From Salinivirgaceae bacterium (lineage in GTDB: Bacteria; Bacteroidota; Bacteroidia; Bacteroidales; SZUA-534), in NCBI GenBank assembly GCA_017474765.1, contig JAFVGW010000023.1:1-64000 (forward strand): a stretch of 64,000 nucleotides of DNA, given 5' to 3'. The notes beneath the pieces were generated by a model. It had not been told where the DNA came from and searched no databases. It saw only the letters and a list, made by a program, of their open reading frames with translations. This document shows positions 37,122-45,491 of the stretch, one piece after another. The number at the start of each line of letters is the position of its first letter. The stretch's first letter is position 1. A program made the position numbers and the translations under genes.

Positions 37122-38051
37122 ATGACTATAATAGACGCACATAGCCACCTATGGCTGAAACAGGACACCGTGGTTGACGGGCAGCGGATTTACACCACAA
37201 ACCGCGGCCGCTCGATGTTTTTCGATGGCGAGCGCCAAATGCTGCCGCCGTTTATGGCCGACGGACGCAACACCGCCGAAGTTTTCATTGCCAATATGGA
37301 TTATGCGCAAGTGGGCGGGGCCGTTGTGGTTCAGGAAGTTATCGACGGTTACCAAAACGATTACCTTGCCGAAGTGGCGCAAAAATACCCCGACCGCTTC
37401 TTCGTCTGCGGAATGCCGCGGCTTGGTTTGGAATCGGTCGAAGCCGAAAAACTGATTACCGCCGACGATATTTTGAGCAACGTCAAAACCTTGTATTCGC
37501 GTGGTTTTAAGGGAATTGCGATTCCTGGGCACCGAGTCCGCCGTCCGCTGGCCGACCTTCTGCCTGCAATGAAGTTTATGGAATCGAACCAAATGATTTT
37601 CTCGATGTGCCTTGCCGACGACGAAAGGCAGATTGCAGAATTTCAGCAACTTATAGCGGAATGTCCGAACTTGAAAATCGCAATCGGGCACTTCGGGCTG
37701 GCGACCACCAAAAATTGGAAAAATCAGATTCTTCTGGCGCGAAACACGAATGTTTTTATCGAGTCGGGCGGCATTACCTGGCTGTATAACAGCGAGTTCT
37801 ATCCGTTCAAAGGTGCAGTCGAGGCCATTCGCGTAGCGGCCGATTTGGTTGGCATTGAAAAACTGATGTGGGGCAGCGACTATCCACGCACCATTTGCGC
37901 CATAACCTATCGTATGTCGTACGATTTTGTGCTGAAAACCAACGAGTTGACCTATTCGGAAAAATCGGCCTTCCTTGGTGAGAATGCGGTTAAGTTCTAC
38001 GGATTCAAGAATTTACCACAGTTACCTTACATTAAGAATATGTCAGAATGA
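37122..38051 (+). CDS. Amidohydrolase-2 family protein, fuconolactonase-like
   Basis: 309 residues with a TIM-barrel amidohydrolase pattern: D-A-H-S-H-L near the start, I-G-H-F-G-L in the middle and W-G-S-D-Y-P-R late, which supply the active-site His and Asp residues. Members of this group (COG3618) include L-fucono- and L-rhamnono-lactonases. With the AKR dehydrogenase, FucP and the dehydratase-like neighbours, hydrolysis of L-fucono-lactone is the simplest reading. Its last 4 bp overlap the start of an ORF6N-domain gene. Confidence 0.82.
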   Translation: MTIIDAHSHLWLKQDTVVDGQRIYTTNRGRSMFFDGERQMLPPFMADGRNTAEVFIANMDYAQVGGAVVVQEVIDGYQNDYLAEVAQKYPDRFFVCGMPRLGLESVEAEKLITADDILSNVKTLYSRGFKGIAIPGHRVRRPLADLLPAMKFMESNQMIFSMCLADDERQIAEFQQLIAECPNLKIAIGHFGLATTKNWKNQILLARNTNVFIESGGITWLYNSEFYPFKGAVEAIRVAADLVGIEKLMWGSDYPRTICAITYRMSYDFVLKTNELTYSEKSAFLGENAVKFYGFKNLPQLPYIKNMSE

Positions 38052-39214
38052 AAAAGAATTCGGCCATACAAAACATTGAATTACGTTCGAAAATCTACAC
38101 ACTTCGGCAAACGCAGGTTATGCTCGATTTCGACCTTGCCGAAATTTATGGTTATGAGGTAAGAACTTTGAATCAGCAAGTTAGACGTAATATTGCTCGT
38201 TTCCCCGAAGATTTTATGTTCCAACTCACGCGCGAGGAAGTTGAATCCGTGAAATCACAATTTGTGACATTACGGCAAAATGCTGATTTTCAAGACATAG
38301 AAATCTTGAAGTCGAATAATGCTACTTCTAATAATGCAGATTTCGTGAAATCACAAAATGTGATTTCACCACAAATCATTGATTCACAACATTCTGACCG
38401 TAAAATGTCGCAATTCGTGAATACAACAAAAGATTCTCTTTTTGCAGGACAAGAAGGCGGCACCCGAAAACTGCCTTACGCATTTACAGAGCAAGGCGTG
38501 TATATGCTTGCAACGGTTTTGCGCGGCACTCTTGCCGAACAACAAAGCATATATATAATGCGGGCATTCAGAGAGTTAAAACATTATATGCGTGAAAATT
38601 TGCAGTTCGTTACGCGCAATGAGATGCAGTTGCTCACAAACTCATTGTTGACGATTTCGCAACAAAACATTTCACTCAAAGAGAAACAGGAAAAAACTGA
38701 AGCTGAAATCAAAAGAATCTATGAAAGCATTGACAAAATCAATGAAAATTTTGTGCAAGAAGTTGATTTTAAAAACTTTGTCATTTACAAAGGTGAGAAA
38801 TTTGAAGCCGATGTAGCTTACACTGACATATACAAATTGGCCAATCAGTCAATTTATGTTATTGATAATTATGTAGATACTAAAACTCTCGAACTTTTAA
38901 AGCACAAGAAGAGGAATGTAAATGTCATTTTATTTACGCAGAACATTCACAGCCGAAATGGGTTTCTGACCAATGCCGAAGTTGCAGATTTCAATGCTCA
39001 ATATCCGCAACTTACGCTCAAACCAAATCCTGATTGCCACGACCGTTTCATTATAATTGATTATAAATCAGCCTATGAAAAGGTTTTTCATTGTGGTGCG
39101 TCGAGCAAGGACGCAGGCAAAAATATTTGCGCCATAAACCAATTCGAAAACACCGCGTTACTATATCCTATTATAGATAAATATTTGACATTTAACGATA
39201 TACATAATTTGTAA
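38048..39214 (+). CDS. ORF6N-domain protein with C-terminal PLD-like / H-x6-D domain
   Basis: 388 residues. The first 120 form an ORF6N domain (R-S-K-I-Y-T-L-R-Q-T-Q-V-M-L-D, R-R-N-I-A-R-F-P-E-D-F-M-F-Q-L), found in phage-like and mobile-element DNA-binding proteins. A coiled-coil linker (about 185-245) follows. The last 130 residues contain I-Y-V-I-D-N-Y-V-D, then H-D-R-F-I-I-I-D and G-A-S-S-K-D-A-G-K, reminiscent of a PLD-like fold. The gene is more AT-rich than its metabolic neighbours and interrupts the sugar operon, overlapping the amidohydrolase stop by 4 bp. It looks like an acquired regulator or effector. Its function is not known. Confidence 0.82.
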   Translation: MKKNSAIQNIELRSKIYTLRQTQVMLDFDLAEIYGYEVRTLNQQVRRNIARFPEDFMFQLTREEVESVKSQFVTLRQNADFQDIEILKSNNATSNNADFVKSQNVISPQIIDSQHSDRKMSQFVNTTKDSLFAGQEGGTRKLPYAFTEQGVYMLATVLRGTLAEQQSIYIMRAFRELKHYMRENLQFVTRNEMQLLTNSLLTISQQNISLKEKQEKTEAEIKRIYESIDKINENFVQEVDFKNFVIYKGEKFEADVAYTDIYKLANQSIYVIDNYVDTKTLELLKHKKRNVNVILFTQNIHSRNGFLTNAEVADFNAQYPQLTLKPNPDCHDRFIIIDYKSAYEKVFHCGASSKDAGKNICAINQFENTALLYPIIDKYLTFNDIHNL

Positions 39215-39273
39215 CACAAGGCATTTGGAAGTTATTTTAAACTAAAAATATAACAACTTGAAACATAATAAAT

Positions 39274-40263
39274 ATGAAAGCAATTGAAATTCAAGCACCT
39301 GGCAACGTTGCGGTTGTCGATGTTGAAAAACCGACCGCAAAAAGCGGCGAAGTGCTGCTGAAACTCGGCTACGTGGGCTTTTGCGGTTCCGACCTGAACA
39401 CCTATCGCGGCGGAAACGCAATGGTGACGTTCCCGCGAATCCCTGGGCACGAAATTGGCGCTACCATTGTTGAACTTGGCAGCGATGTGCCGTCGCAACT
39501 TAAAGTAGGACAGACGGTTACCGTCAATCCTTACACCAACTGCGGACACTGTGCGTCGTGCCGCCGCGGCCGTGTGAATGCCTGCGAAAACAACGAAACG
39601 CTTGGCGTTCAGCGCAATGGCGCGATGCAGGAATTTATCAGCCTTCCGTGGCAGAAAATCATTCCGTGCGGCTCGGTTTCGCTTCGCGATGCGGCTTTGA
39701 TTGAGCCGATGAGCGTTGGTTTTCACGCTGTCGACCGTGGCCGAGTGACTGATACTGATATAGTTATGGTAATCGGTTGCGGAATGGTCGGCCTGGGTGC
39801 GGTGGTGCGTGCCGTGATGCGCGGCGCAACCGTCATTGCCGCCGACCTTGACGACGAGAAACTTGCCATTGCCCGCCAACTTGGCGCCACTTACACCTAC
39901 AACACCGCCACCGAGTGGAATCTGCCCGCGCCCGACGTTGTGATTGAAGCCGTTGGCGCCGCCCCCACCTATCAGTTGGCGGTCAACCGCGTGGCTTTCA
40001 CTGGGCGCATTGTCTGCATTGGCTATGCTAAAGCCGATATTTCGCTGACTACTAGCTTGTTTGTAAAGAAGGAACTCGACATTATGGGCTCGCGTAATGC
40101 CAATCCTTCTGATTTTGAAGCGGTTATCAAATATCTGACAAACTCAGGCGCACCTGTCGAGAAGTTTATCAGCCGCATAATCGAGCCGCAGCAATCCGCC
40201 GAAGCGCTGAAAACCTGGGCCGAAGCACCTGGAAAAGTGTTCAGAATACTTGTAAAATGGTAA
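39274..40263 (+). CDS. Zinc-dependent alcohol dehydrogenase (sugar/polyol type)
   Basis: 329 residues of the medium-chain dehydrogenase family. The catalytic zinc site includes the Cys in F-C-G-S-D and G-H-E-I-G; the structural zinc site is C-G-H-C-A-S-C-R-R-G-R-V-N-A-C. A Rossmann fold (V-I-G-C-G-M-V-G-L-G) gives NAD(P) binding. In Bacteroidota fucose gene sets such an enzyme is thought to oxidise 2-keto-3-deoxy-L-fuconate or a related intermediate; that assignment is inferred from context. It is slightly separated (about 60 bp) from the ORF6N gene. Confidence 0.88.
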   Translation: MKAIEIQAPGNVAVVDVEKPTAKSGEVLLKLGYVGFCGSDLNTYRGGNAMVTFPRIPGHEIGATIVELGSDVPSQLKVGQTVTVNPYTNCGHCASCRRGRVNACENNETLGVQRNGAMQEFISLPWQKIIPCGSVSLRDAALIEPMSVGFHAVDRGRVTDTDIVMVIGCGMVGLGAVVRAVMRGATVIAADLDDEKLAIARQLGATYTYNTATEWNLPAPDVVIEAVGAAPTYQLAVNRVAFTGRIVCIGYAKADISLTTSLFVKKELDIMGSRNANPSDFEAVIKYLTNSGAPVEKFISRIIEPQQSAEALKTWAEAPGKVFRILVKW

Positions 40264-40300
40264 GATAATCAGCAATATACAACTTATAACCACTAAATAA

Positions 40301-41248
40301 ATGGAATTGAGAAATCTTGGAAAAACGGGCCTGAAGTTGTCGGCTTTAGGCTTTGGCGCGTCGAGTTTGGGCGGCGTTTTCCACTCGTTGAACGAAGCCG
40401 ACGGCATTCGTGCGGTGCACACTGCGGTTGAGAACGGAATCAACTTTATCGATGTGTCGCCCTACTATGGCCACCTGAAGGCGGAAATGGTTCTGGGAAA
40501 GGCACTTAAAGAGATTCCGCGCGACAAATTCATTCTTTCAACAAAGGTCGGCCGCTACGGAAAAGACGGCGTGAACACTTGGGACTATTCGGCCCGCCGC
40601 GCTCACGACAGCGTTTTTGAGAGTATGGAACGGCTCAATGTTGATTATATCGACATTATCAACGTACACGATATTGAGTTTCAGGCGGCTCTGCCTGGCG
40701 GTCTGCAAAAGATTGTCGATGAGACACTTCCCGCGTTGGTTGAGTTGCGCGAGAAGGGCGTGGTCGGCCACGTTGGCATTACCGACCTGCAACTCGAGAA
40801 CCTGAAATGGGTTGTCGAGCACTCGCCCGAAGGCACGGTTGAGAGCGTTCTGAACTTCTGCCACTACTGCTTGTGCGACGACAAACTCATTGATTTTCTT
40901 GACTTTTTCGAGAGCCGCGGCATTGGCGTCATAAACGCAAGTCCGCTATCAATGGGCCTTTTGACAATGCGTGGCGCCCCCGACTGGCACCCTGCGCCCG
41001 AAGCCTTGCGCAAGGCTTGCGCCGAAGCGGCAAAATACTGCGAGTCAATCGGTTATCCGATAGAAAAACTTGCAATGCAATACAGTCTTGGCAACAGCCG
41101 AATCGCTTCGAACTTGTTCTCGACAACCAATCCGCAAAACGTCTTGAAAAATATCGATTTTGTGAGCGAACCCGCTGATGCTGAAGTTGTTGCAAAGGTT
41201 CGTCAAATCATTGGCGACCAATTCCGTGTAAGTTGGAAAAACTCTTAA
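40301..41248 (+). CDS. Aldo/keto reductase, L-fucose/L-galactose dehydrogenase-like
   Basis: 315 residues. The AKR catalytic tetrad is visible as Asp and Tyr in F-I-D-V-S-P-Y-Y-G, Lys in L-S-T-K-V-G and His in I-N-V-H-D. The sequence resembles D-threo-aldose 1-dehydrogenases and L-galactose dehydrogenases, which oxidise the anomeric carbon of L-fucose-like sugars to lactones. With the lactonase-like amidohydrolase and FucP this gives the first step of an oxidative L-fucose route. The last gene before the transporter. Confidence 0.87.
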   Translation: MELRNLGKTGLKLSALGFGASSLGGVFHSLNEADGIRAVHTAVENGINFIDVSPYYGHLKAEMVLGKALKEIPRDKFILSTKVGRYGKDGVNTWDYSARRAHDSVFESMERLNVDYIDIINVHDIEFQAALPGGLQKIVDETLPALVELREKGVVGHVGITDLQLENLKWVVEHSPEGTVESVLNFCHYCLCDDKLIDFLDFFESRGIGVINASPLSMGLLTMRGAPDWHPAPEALRKACAEAAKYCESIGYPIEKLAMQYSLGNSRIASNLFSTTNPQNVLKNIDFVSEPADAEVVAKVRQIIGDQFRVSWKNS

Positions 41249-41283
41249 AAACCATATTTTTAACCACTAAAACTACTGATAAA

Positions 41284-42540
41284 ATGAAGACAATCGAAAA
41301 AAGATACCTGGTGCCGTTCTGCCTTGTGACACTTCTGTTCCTGCTTTGGGGAATGGCTAACAATATGACAGACACGCTGTTAAGTGCTTTTAAGCGCATA
41401 ATGTCGATGACCGACACGCAGACGTCGCTCATTCAGTTTGCGTTCTACGGCTCGTACTTCTGCTTTGCGCTTCCTGCGGCGCTTTTCATTCGCAAATACA
41501 GTTACAAAAGCGGTGTCATTCTGGGCCTTGTGCTCTACGCCGCTGGCGCCATTCTGTTTTTCCCCGCGTCGAAAGCCGCTTCGTATGCTTTCTACTTGAT
41601 AGCCATATACATACTGGCTGGCGGATGCTCAATTTTGGAAACCACGGCCAATCCGTACATTCTGTCGATGGGCTCGCCCGAAACAGCCACCCGCCGATTG
41701 AATATCGCTCAGGCTTTCAATCCGTTAGGTTCGATAACTGGCATTCTGATGAGTCAGTTTTTCATTCTTTCACAACTGTCGAGCGCCACTGCGTCCGACC
41801 GCGCCGCAATGTCCGCCGTCGACCTTTCCGCAATGCAGTCGCACGAGCTGAACGCCATCACAGGCACCTATATGACGCTCGGTTTTGTGCTTCTGGTGAT
41901 TATGGTTGTGATGCTTTTGGTTCGTATGCCCGAAGGCAGCGACAACAGCCACGACAGCGTGCTCGATTCGTTTAAACGATTGATTAAGAATAAGAAATAC
42001 GTGTTCGGCGTTGTTGCGCAGTTCTTCTATGTCGGCGCGCAAATCTGCGTTTGGTCGTTCACCATCCGCATTGTGATGCAGGAACTTGGCCTGCTCGAAG
42101 CCGATGCCGCAACCATCTATCTGTTTAGTATTATTGGATTTAGCGCGGCGCGATTCATCTTCACCTGGCTGATGAAATGGATTCAGCCGTCGAGACTTCT
42201 GCTTTGGGCTTCGGCCGCCGATATTGTTCTGTGTCTGATAGTTGCGTTGTGCAGCGGCACAGGCGCGGTCTGCATTGCGGCGCTCATCGGCGTTAGTTTC
42301 TTTATGTCGCTGATGTTCCCAACCATCTACGGAATCGCGCTCGAAAACGTTGGTCAGGATGCCAAAATTGGTGCTTCGGGCTTGATAATGGCCATTTTAG
42401 GCGGTGCGCTTCTTCCCCCGCTTCAGGGTGCCATTTCCGACGCAACAAACATCAACATCTCGTATCTGGTGCCGATGGTGTGCTTTGTGGTGGTGCTAAT
42501 TTACGCAAGGTATGTTCTACGACCAATAAAGAATGCATAA
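41284..42540 (+). CDS. fucP: L-fucose:H+ symporter, FucP-like MFS
   Basis: 418 residues from M-K-T-I-E-K-R; a longer frame upstream is probably leader. It has twelve membrane segments. The residues known from E. coli FucP are conserved in position: Asp in M-A-N-N-M-T-D-T-L-L (D46 equivalent) and Glu in I-L-E-T-T-A-N-P-Y-I (E135 equivalent). It imports L-fucose with protons. It is the final gene of the sugar cluster, and a strong terminator follows. Confidence 0.93.
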   Translation: MKTIEKRYLVPFCLVTLLFLLWGMANNMTDTLLSAFKRIMSMTDTQTSLIQFAFYGSYFCFALPAALFIRKYSYKSGVILGLVLYAAGAILFFPASKAASYAFYLIAIYILAGGCSILETTANPYILSMGSPETATRRLNIAQAFNPLGSITGILMSQFFILSQLSSATASDRAAMSAVDLSAMQSHELNAITGTYMTLGFVLLVIMVVMLLVRMPEGSDNSHDSVLDSFKRLIKNKKYVFGVVAQFFYVGAQICVWSFTIRIVMQELGLLEADAATIYLFSIIGFSAARFIFTWLMKWIQPSRLLLWASAADIVLCLIVALCSGTGAVCIAALIGVSFFMSLMFPTIYGIALENVGQDAKIGASGLIMAILGGALLPPLQGAISDATNINISYLVPMVCFVVVLIYARYVLRPIKNA

Positions 42541-42566
42541 AAAACGGGGCTTTTGCCCCGTTTTTT
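42539..42566. terminator. Bidirectional terminator between fucP and the GT9 gene
   Basis: A 12-bp perfect stem, AAAAAACGGGGC with GCCCCGTTTTTT, with a TTTT loop. It serves both convergent genes; the GT9 stop codon lies in its edge. Confidence 0.95.
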
Positions 42567-43551
42567 ATTTAAGTATCTTTTCTACAATCATTTGCGCTGT
42601 TATTTTGTTGAGACACTGGTATTTGTCTTTCAATCTGCACTCCTTGTTGCCGTAAATTGAGCATGGGCGGCAGGGGAGAGAAATCTGTACGGCATCGGTT
42701 TCGTCCTGATTAAAACCGAAGAAGCCTGCTGCGGGATGAGTCGCGCCCCAAACTGAGACGGCTCTTGTGCCGACAAGCGAGGCAAGATGCATGTTCGCGC
42801 TGTCCATCGACAGCATGCAGTCCAGTTCGGAAATCAATACCAGTTCGTTTTTCAGGCCGCCCGACTTCCCGACAAGGCTGACAACGTTTTGATATTTGTC
42901 CTGCCACTGCTCCAAAACCGCTTTTTCCTTCTCGCCGAATCCGAACAGGAAAACCTGCAAGCCTTTTTCCGACAGTAATTTAACAACTTTCTCGGTTGTT
43001 TCGAGTGGCAGAATTTTGCCTTTGTGTGCGGCAAAAGGCGCAACGCCTATTTTACCGCTTTTCCCAGATTTTGAGGTTTTCGTAAAGTTCAATTCAAAAT
43101 CGAAACCGAGTTTTTTCAGCACATCCTGATAACGCACGAATGTGGTTTTCAAAGGTTTGCAGTTTTCGGCTCCTTTTGTCGTAAGGCGTTTCTTGTCGCT
43201 GCGGCCTTTGTCAATCCTAACTGTCTTTATTCCAGCCAATGATGCTCTGAATTTCAGATATTTAGTTCTTAAAACATCGTGAAAATCAGCGTAGGCGTCA
43301 AAGTCTTTTTGCTTTATTTCGCTGAAAAGTCGATTAAGGCCAGAAAAACCATCATAGTCCTTTTTTAAGTCGATGCCCCAAAACTTCACGTTTTCAGGAA
43401 GTTGTGAGAAAATCGGCTCAAAATTCTTGCGGCTCAAAAAAACAATTTCCAAATCTTTGTATTTCTGCGCCAGCGACCAAACCACAGGCACGCACATAGC
43501 CACGTCGCCCATGGCGGAAAACCGAGTTATCAGCAATCGCTTGATTTCCAT
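42565..43551 (-). CDS. Family 9 glycosyltransferase (ADP-heptosyltransferase-like)
   Basis: 328 residues. The N-terminal I-T-R-F-S-A-M-G-D and the C-terminal donor-site region (D-S-A-N-M-H-L-A-S-L-V-G and W-G-A-T-H-P) match LPS heptosyltransferases. It probably adds a core sugar to lipooligosaccharide. Its ATG overlaps the stop of the upstream DUF4254 gene by 1 bp (TAATG), so the two are translated together. Confidence 0.9.
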   Translation of the reverse strand: MEIKRLLITRFSAMGDVAMCVPVVWSLAQKYKDLEIVFLSRKNFEPIFSQLPENVKFWGIDLKKDYDGFSGLNRLFSEIKQKDFDAYADFHDVLRTKYLKFRASLAGIKTVRIDKGRSDKKRLTTKGAENCKPLKTTFVRYQDVLKKLGFDFELNFTKTSKSGKSGKIGVAPFAAHKGKILPLETTEKVVKLLSEKGLQVFLFGFGEKEKAVLEQWQDKYQNVVSLVGKSGGLKNELVLISELDCMLSMDSANMHLASLVGTRAVSVWGATHPAAGFFGFNQDETDAVQISLPCRPCSIYGNKECRLKDKYQCLNKITAQMIVEKILK

Positions 43552-44156
43552 TATTTTGCGCCGTAGAGAACGGGATTCAGATTCGGGTCGTTATACATCT
43601 TCATCTGTTTGTAGACTTTCATGTATTTTTTGCCCGAAGCAATATCGTCCAGAAGTTGGTCGATGGCAGTGCCGAGGTCTTTTTTCTGCTCCAAAAGAAC
43701 GTTCAACTTGTTCTGGCACTGTGCTTTATGCTCGACCGAAACATCGGTGCGCATAACCTGCTCCTGCATATGGTAGATTTTAAGAGCCAGAATGCTGAAA
43801 CGGTCAACGGCCCAAGCAGGTGATTCTGTGTTGATTACAGCATTTCCAGCCACTTTCACATCTTTGTATTTATCAAGGAAATAACTGTCGATAAGTTCCA
43901 CAAGGTCAGTGCGGTCTTGGTTGCTCTTATCGATGCGGCGTTTGATTTTGAGCGCCTCCACAGGGGCGATTTCGGGATTGCGGATAATGTCCTCCAAGTG
44001 CCATTGAACGGTGTCAATCCAGTTCTTGAGGTAGAGGTAATACTCTATAGTTTTGATTTCAAACGGATTAGCGATTGGAGTGTCCACATCGTCGTGTTTA
44101 TGATAATCGGCAATCGACTGCTCGAAAATTTTCCAAGATGATTCTGTAAATGTCAT
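43551..44156 (-). CDS. DUF4254 family protein
   Basis: 201 residues, all-helical, without signal peptide or membrane segment. The start (F-T-E-S-S-W-K-I-F-E-Q-S-I-A-D-Y-H) and N-P-F-E-I-K-T-I-E-Y-Y-L-Y are typical of DUF4254, a Bacteroidota family that commonly sits beside GT9 glycosyltransferases. The function is unknown; the one-base overlap with the GT9 gene suggests they work together in LPS core assembly. An exact -7 box lies 30 bp upstream. Confidence 0.88.
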   Translation of the reverse strand: MTFTESSWKIFEQSIADYHKHDDVDTPIANPFEIKTIEYYLYLKNWIDTVQWHLEDIIRNPEIAPVEALKIKRRIDKSNQDRTDLVELIDSYFLDKYKDVKVAGNAVINTESPAWAVDRFSILALKIYHMQEQVMRTDVSVEHKAQCQNKLNVLLEQKKDLGTAIDQLLDDIASGKKYMKVYKQMKMYNDPNLNPVLYGAK

Positions 44157-44185
44157 AGTTATCTGTTTTTAATGTTTTTGTTGGG

Positions 44186-44193
44186 CAAAAGTA
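44186..44193 (-). promoter_or_regulatory. -7 box (TACTTTTG) for the DUF4254-GT9 pair
   Basis: Exact TAnnTTTG match on the minus strand just upstream of DUF4254. Confidence 0.6.
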
Positions 44194-44228
44194 GCAAAAG
44201 TTGTTTGTCATGCTGCTATCTGTTGACA

Positions 44229-45143
44229 TCAGATGTTATTTTGTATAAACCGCAATTCCTGCTCAAGCATTTCGGTTTTGCGCATATGGTAGCCCGCTGC
44301 CAGAGCCGCCTTCACGGGATTCGTGTAGATGGCTTCAATTTCCATTGGGCGGTGGTTGTCGAAATCGAGTTTCATACTTGGGCTGTAGGGCGTCATTCGG
44401 TCGGTCATTGCGAGCATTTTGTCAACAAACTCGCGCTCGAAAGGCGCACCGCAGACGACGGCGGCGTCAACCACTTCATTCATCAGGTCAGTTACAAGTT
44501 GGCGTGTTGCGGCAAAGGCCATCAGGCGGTCGGTTGATGTGTTCAGCGCCACGGTGAGGCCGTTGTAGGGGATGTTCCAGACGAGTTTGCGCCAGCGCAT
44601 CTCGTTCAGGTTCTGCGTGATGGTGCAAGGAATTTGGGCTTCGTCAAAGTCGGCTTTGATTTGCGCCAGCACGTCGGGCGCGCACTTTTGATATTCGCCA
44701 ATGGTGATGGCGCCATAGTCGGCGTGGCGGATGTGTCCCTTGCCAACTCTCGAAGAGCAGATAAACGCGGCCGCGCCCGCAATGGGTTGGTCAGGCAGTG
44801 TGGCTGCCAGTTGTTGCTCAAGTCCGAGCCCGTTCTGCACCAATATAATAATGGTGTCGTTCTTGAGCAGCGGCGGCAGCAATTGCGGAAGCAGATGGTT
44901 CTGCGTCGATTTCAAGCCAACCAGCACAACATCGCATTGCGGCATATCGGCGGTTGATTTGTAGGCGTTTATCGGATTGATGACGAAATCGCCATTCACT
45001 GAGTCAACTTGCAGACCGTGTGCGGCAACGTGCTCATATTCAGTGTTGAACAGAAAGTGAACATCTTTACCCGAATTGGCAAGCCGTCCGCCGTAGTATC
45101 CGCCAATGGCGCCTGTGCCCACAATTGCGTATTTCAAGTTCAT
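44229..45143 (-). CDS. Ketopantoate reductase family protein (PanE/ApbA)
   Basis: 304 residues from M-N-L-K-Y-A-I-V-G-T-G-A-I-G-G-Y-Y-G, whose glycine-rich stretch binds NADPH; an earlier ATG would add eight codons. The catalytic lysine is in W-R-K-L-V-W-N, and the conserved N in V-Q-N-G is present. It reduces 2-dehydropantoate to pantoate in coenzyme A biosynthesis, although several paralogues of this family act on other 2-keto acids and no panB/panC is near. It lies just downstream of tRNA-Pro and may share its transcript. Confidence 0.85.
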   Translation of the reverse strand: MNLKYAIVGTGAIGGYYGGRLANSGKDVHFLFNTEYEHVAAHGLQVDSVNGDFVINPINAYKSTADMPQCDVVLVGLKSTQNHLLPQLLPPLLKNDTIIILVQNGLGLEQQLAATLPDQPIAGAAAFICSSRVGKGHIRHADYGAITIGEYQKCAPDVLAQIKADFDEAQIPCTITQNLNEMRWRKLVWNIPYNGLTVALNTSTDRLMAFAATRQLVTDLMNEVVDAAVVCGAPFEREFVDKMLAMTDRMTPYSPSMKLDFDNHRPMEIEAIYTNPVKAALAAGYHMRKTEMLEQELRFIQNNI

Positions 45144-45201
45144 AATCAGATGTTTATCTAAAAGCAAAAATCCCGAAAATCAATGACTTTCAGGATTTCT
45201 C

Positions 45202-45278
45202 TGGTCGGGGTGATCCGACTCGAACGGACGACCACTTGCACCCCATGCAAGTACGCTAGCCAACTGCGCCACACCCCG
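45202..45278 (-). tRNA. tRNA-Pro(GGG), CCA encoded
   Basis: A full cloverleaf on the minus strand. The acceptor stem CGGGGTG/CACCCCG gives the C1-G72 pair typical of tRNA-Pro. The D arm is GCGC...GCGT, the anticodon stem is CTTGC/GCAAG around A-T-G-G-G-G-T (anticodon GGG), and the T loop is TTCGAGT. The discriminator A73 is followed by an encoded CCA. Confidence 0.96.
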
Positions 45279-45292
45279 TGGTTTTGCGGGTG

Positions 45293-45323
45293 CAAATGTA
45301 TCAATAGGCAAACATCTTGCAAA
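45293..45323 (-). promoter_or_regulatory. Promoter of tRNA-Pro
   Basis: TTTG (45323-45320) and TACATTTG (45300-45293) are 19 bp apart on the minus strand, an ideal Bacteroidota promoter. The start would fall about 8 bp before the mature tRNA. Confidence 0.8.
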
Positions 45324-45464
45324 ACTTTTTTTGCAGAAATATTTCCGCTTTTGCGAAAAATTTTAGCCTGATTGCTGTAGAGTGCCGTAATGCGGCCATT
45401 CTCTTTGTTAATTTTCTGTTAGCACTACCGCCGCCGTTTCCGCCGCAAAAACAGAATCTCTTTA

Positions 45465-45472
45465 TATGTTTG
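45465..45472 (+). promoter_or_regulatory. -7 box (TATGTTTG) for trxB
   Basis: Exact TAnnTTTG match 20 bp before the ATG. Confidence 0.6.
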
Positions 45473-45491
45473 TCTGCAAAATATTTCGATT

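Noticed and set aside
45202..45278. tRNA with anticodon for Ala or His
   Set aside because: The 5-bp anticodon stem CTTGC/GCAAG fixes a 7-nt loop with GGG at positions 34-36, and C1-G72 is typical of tRNA-Pro.
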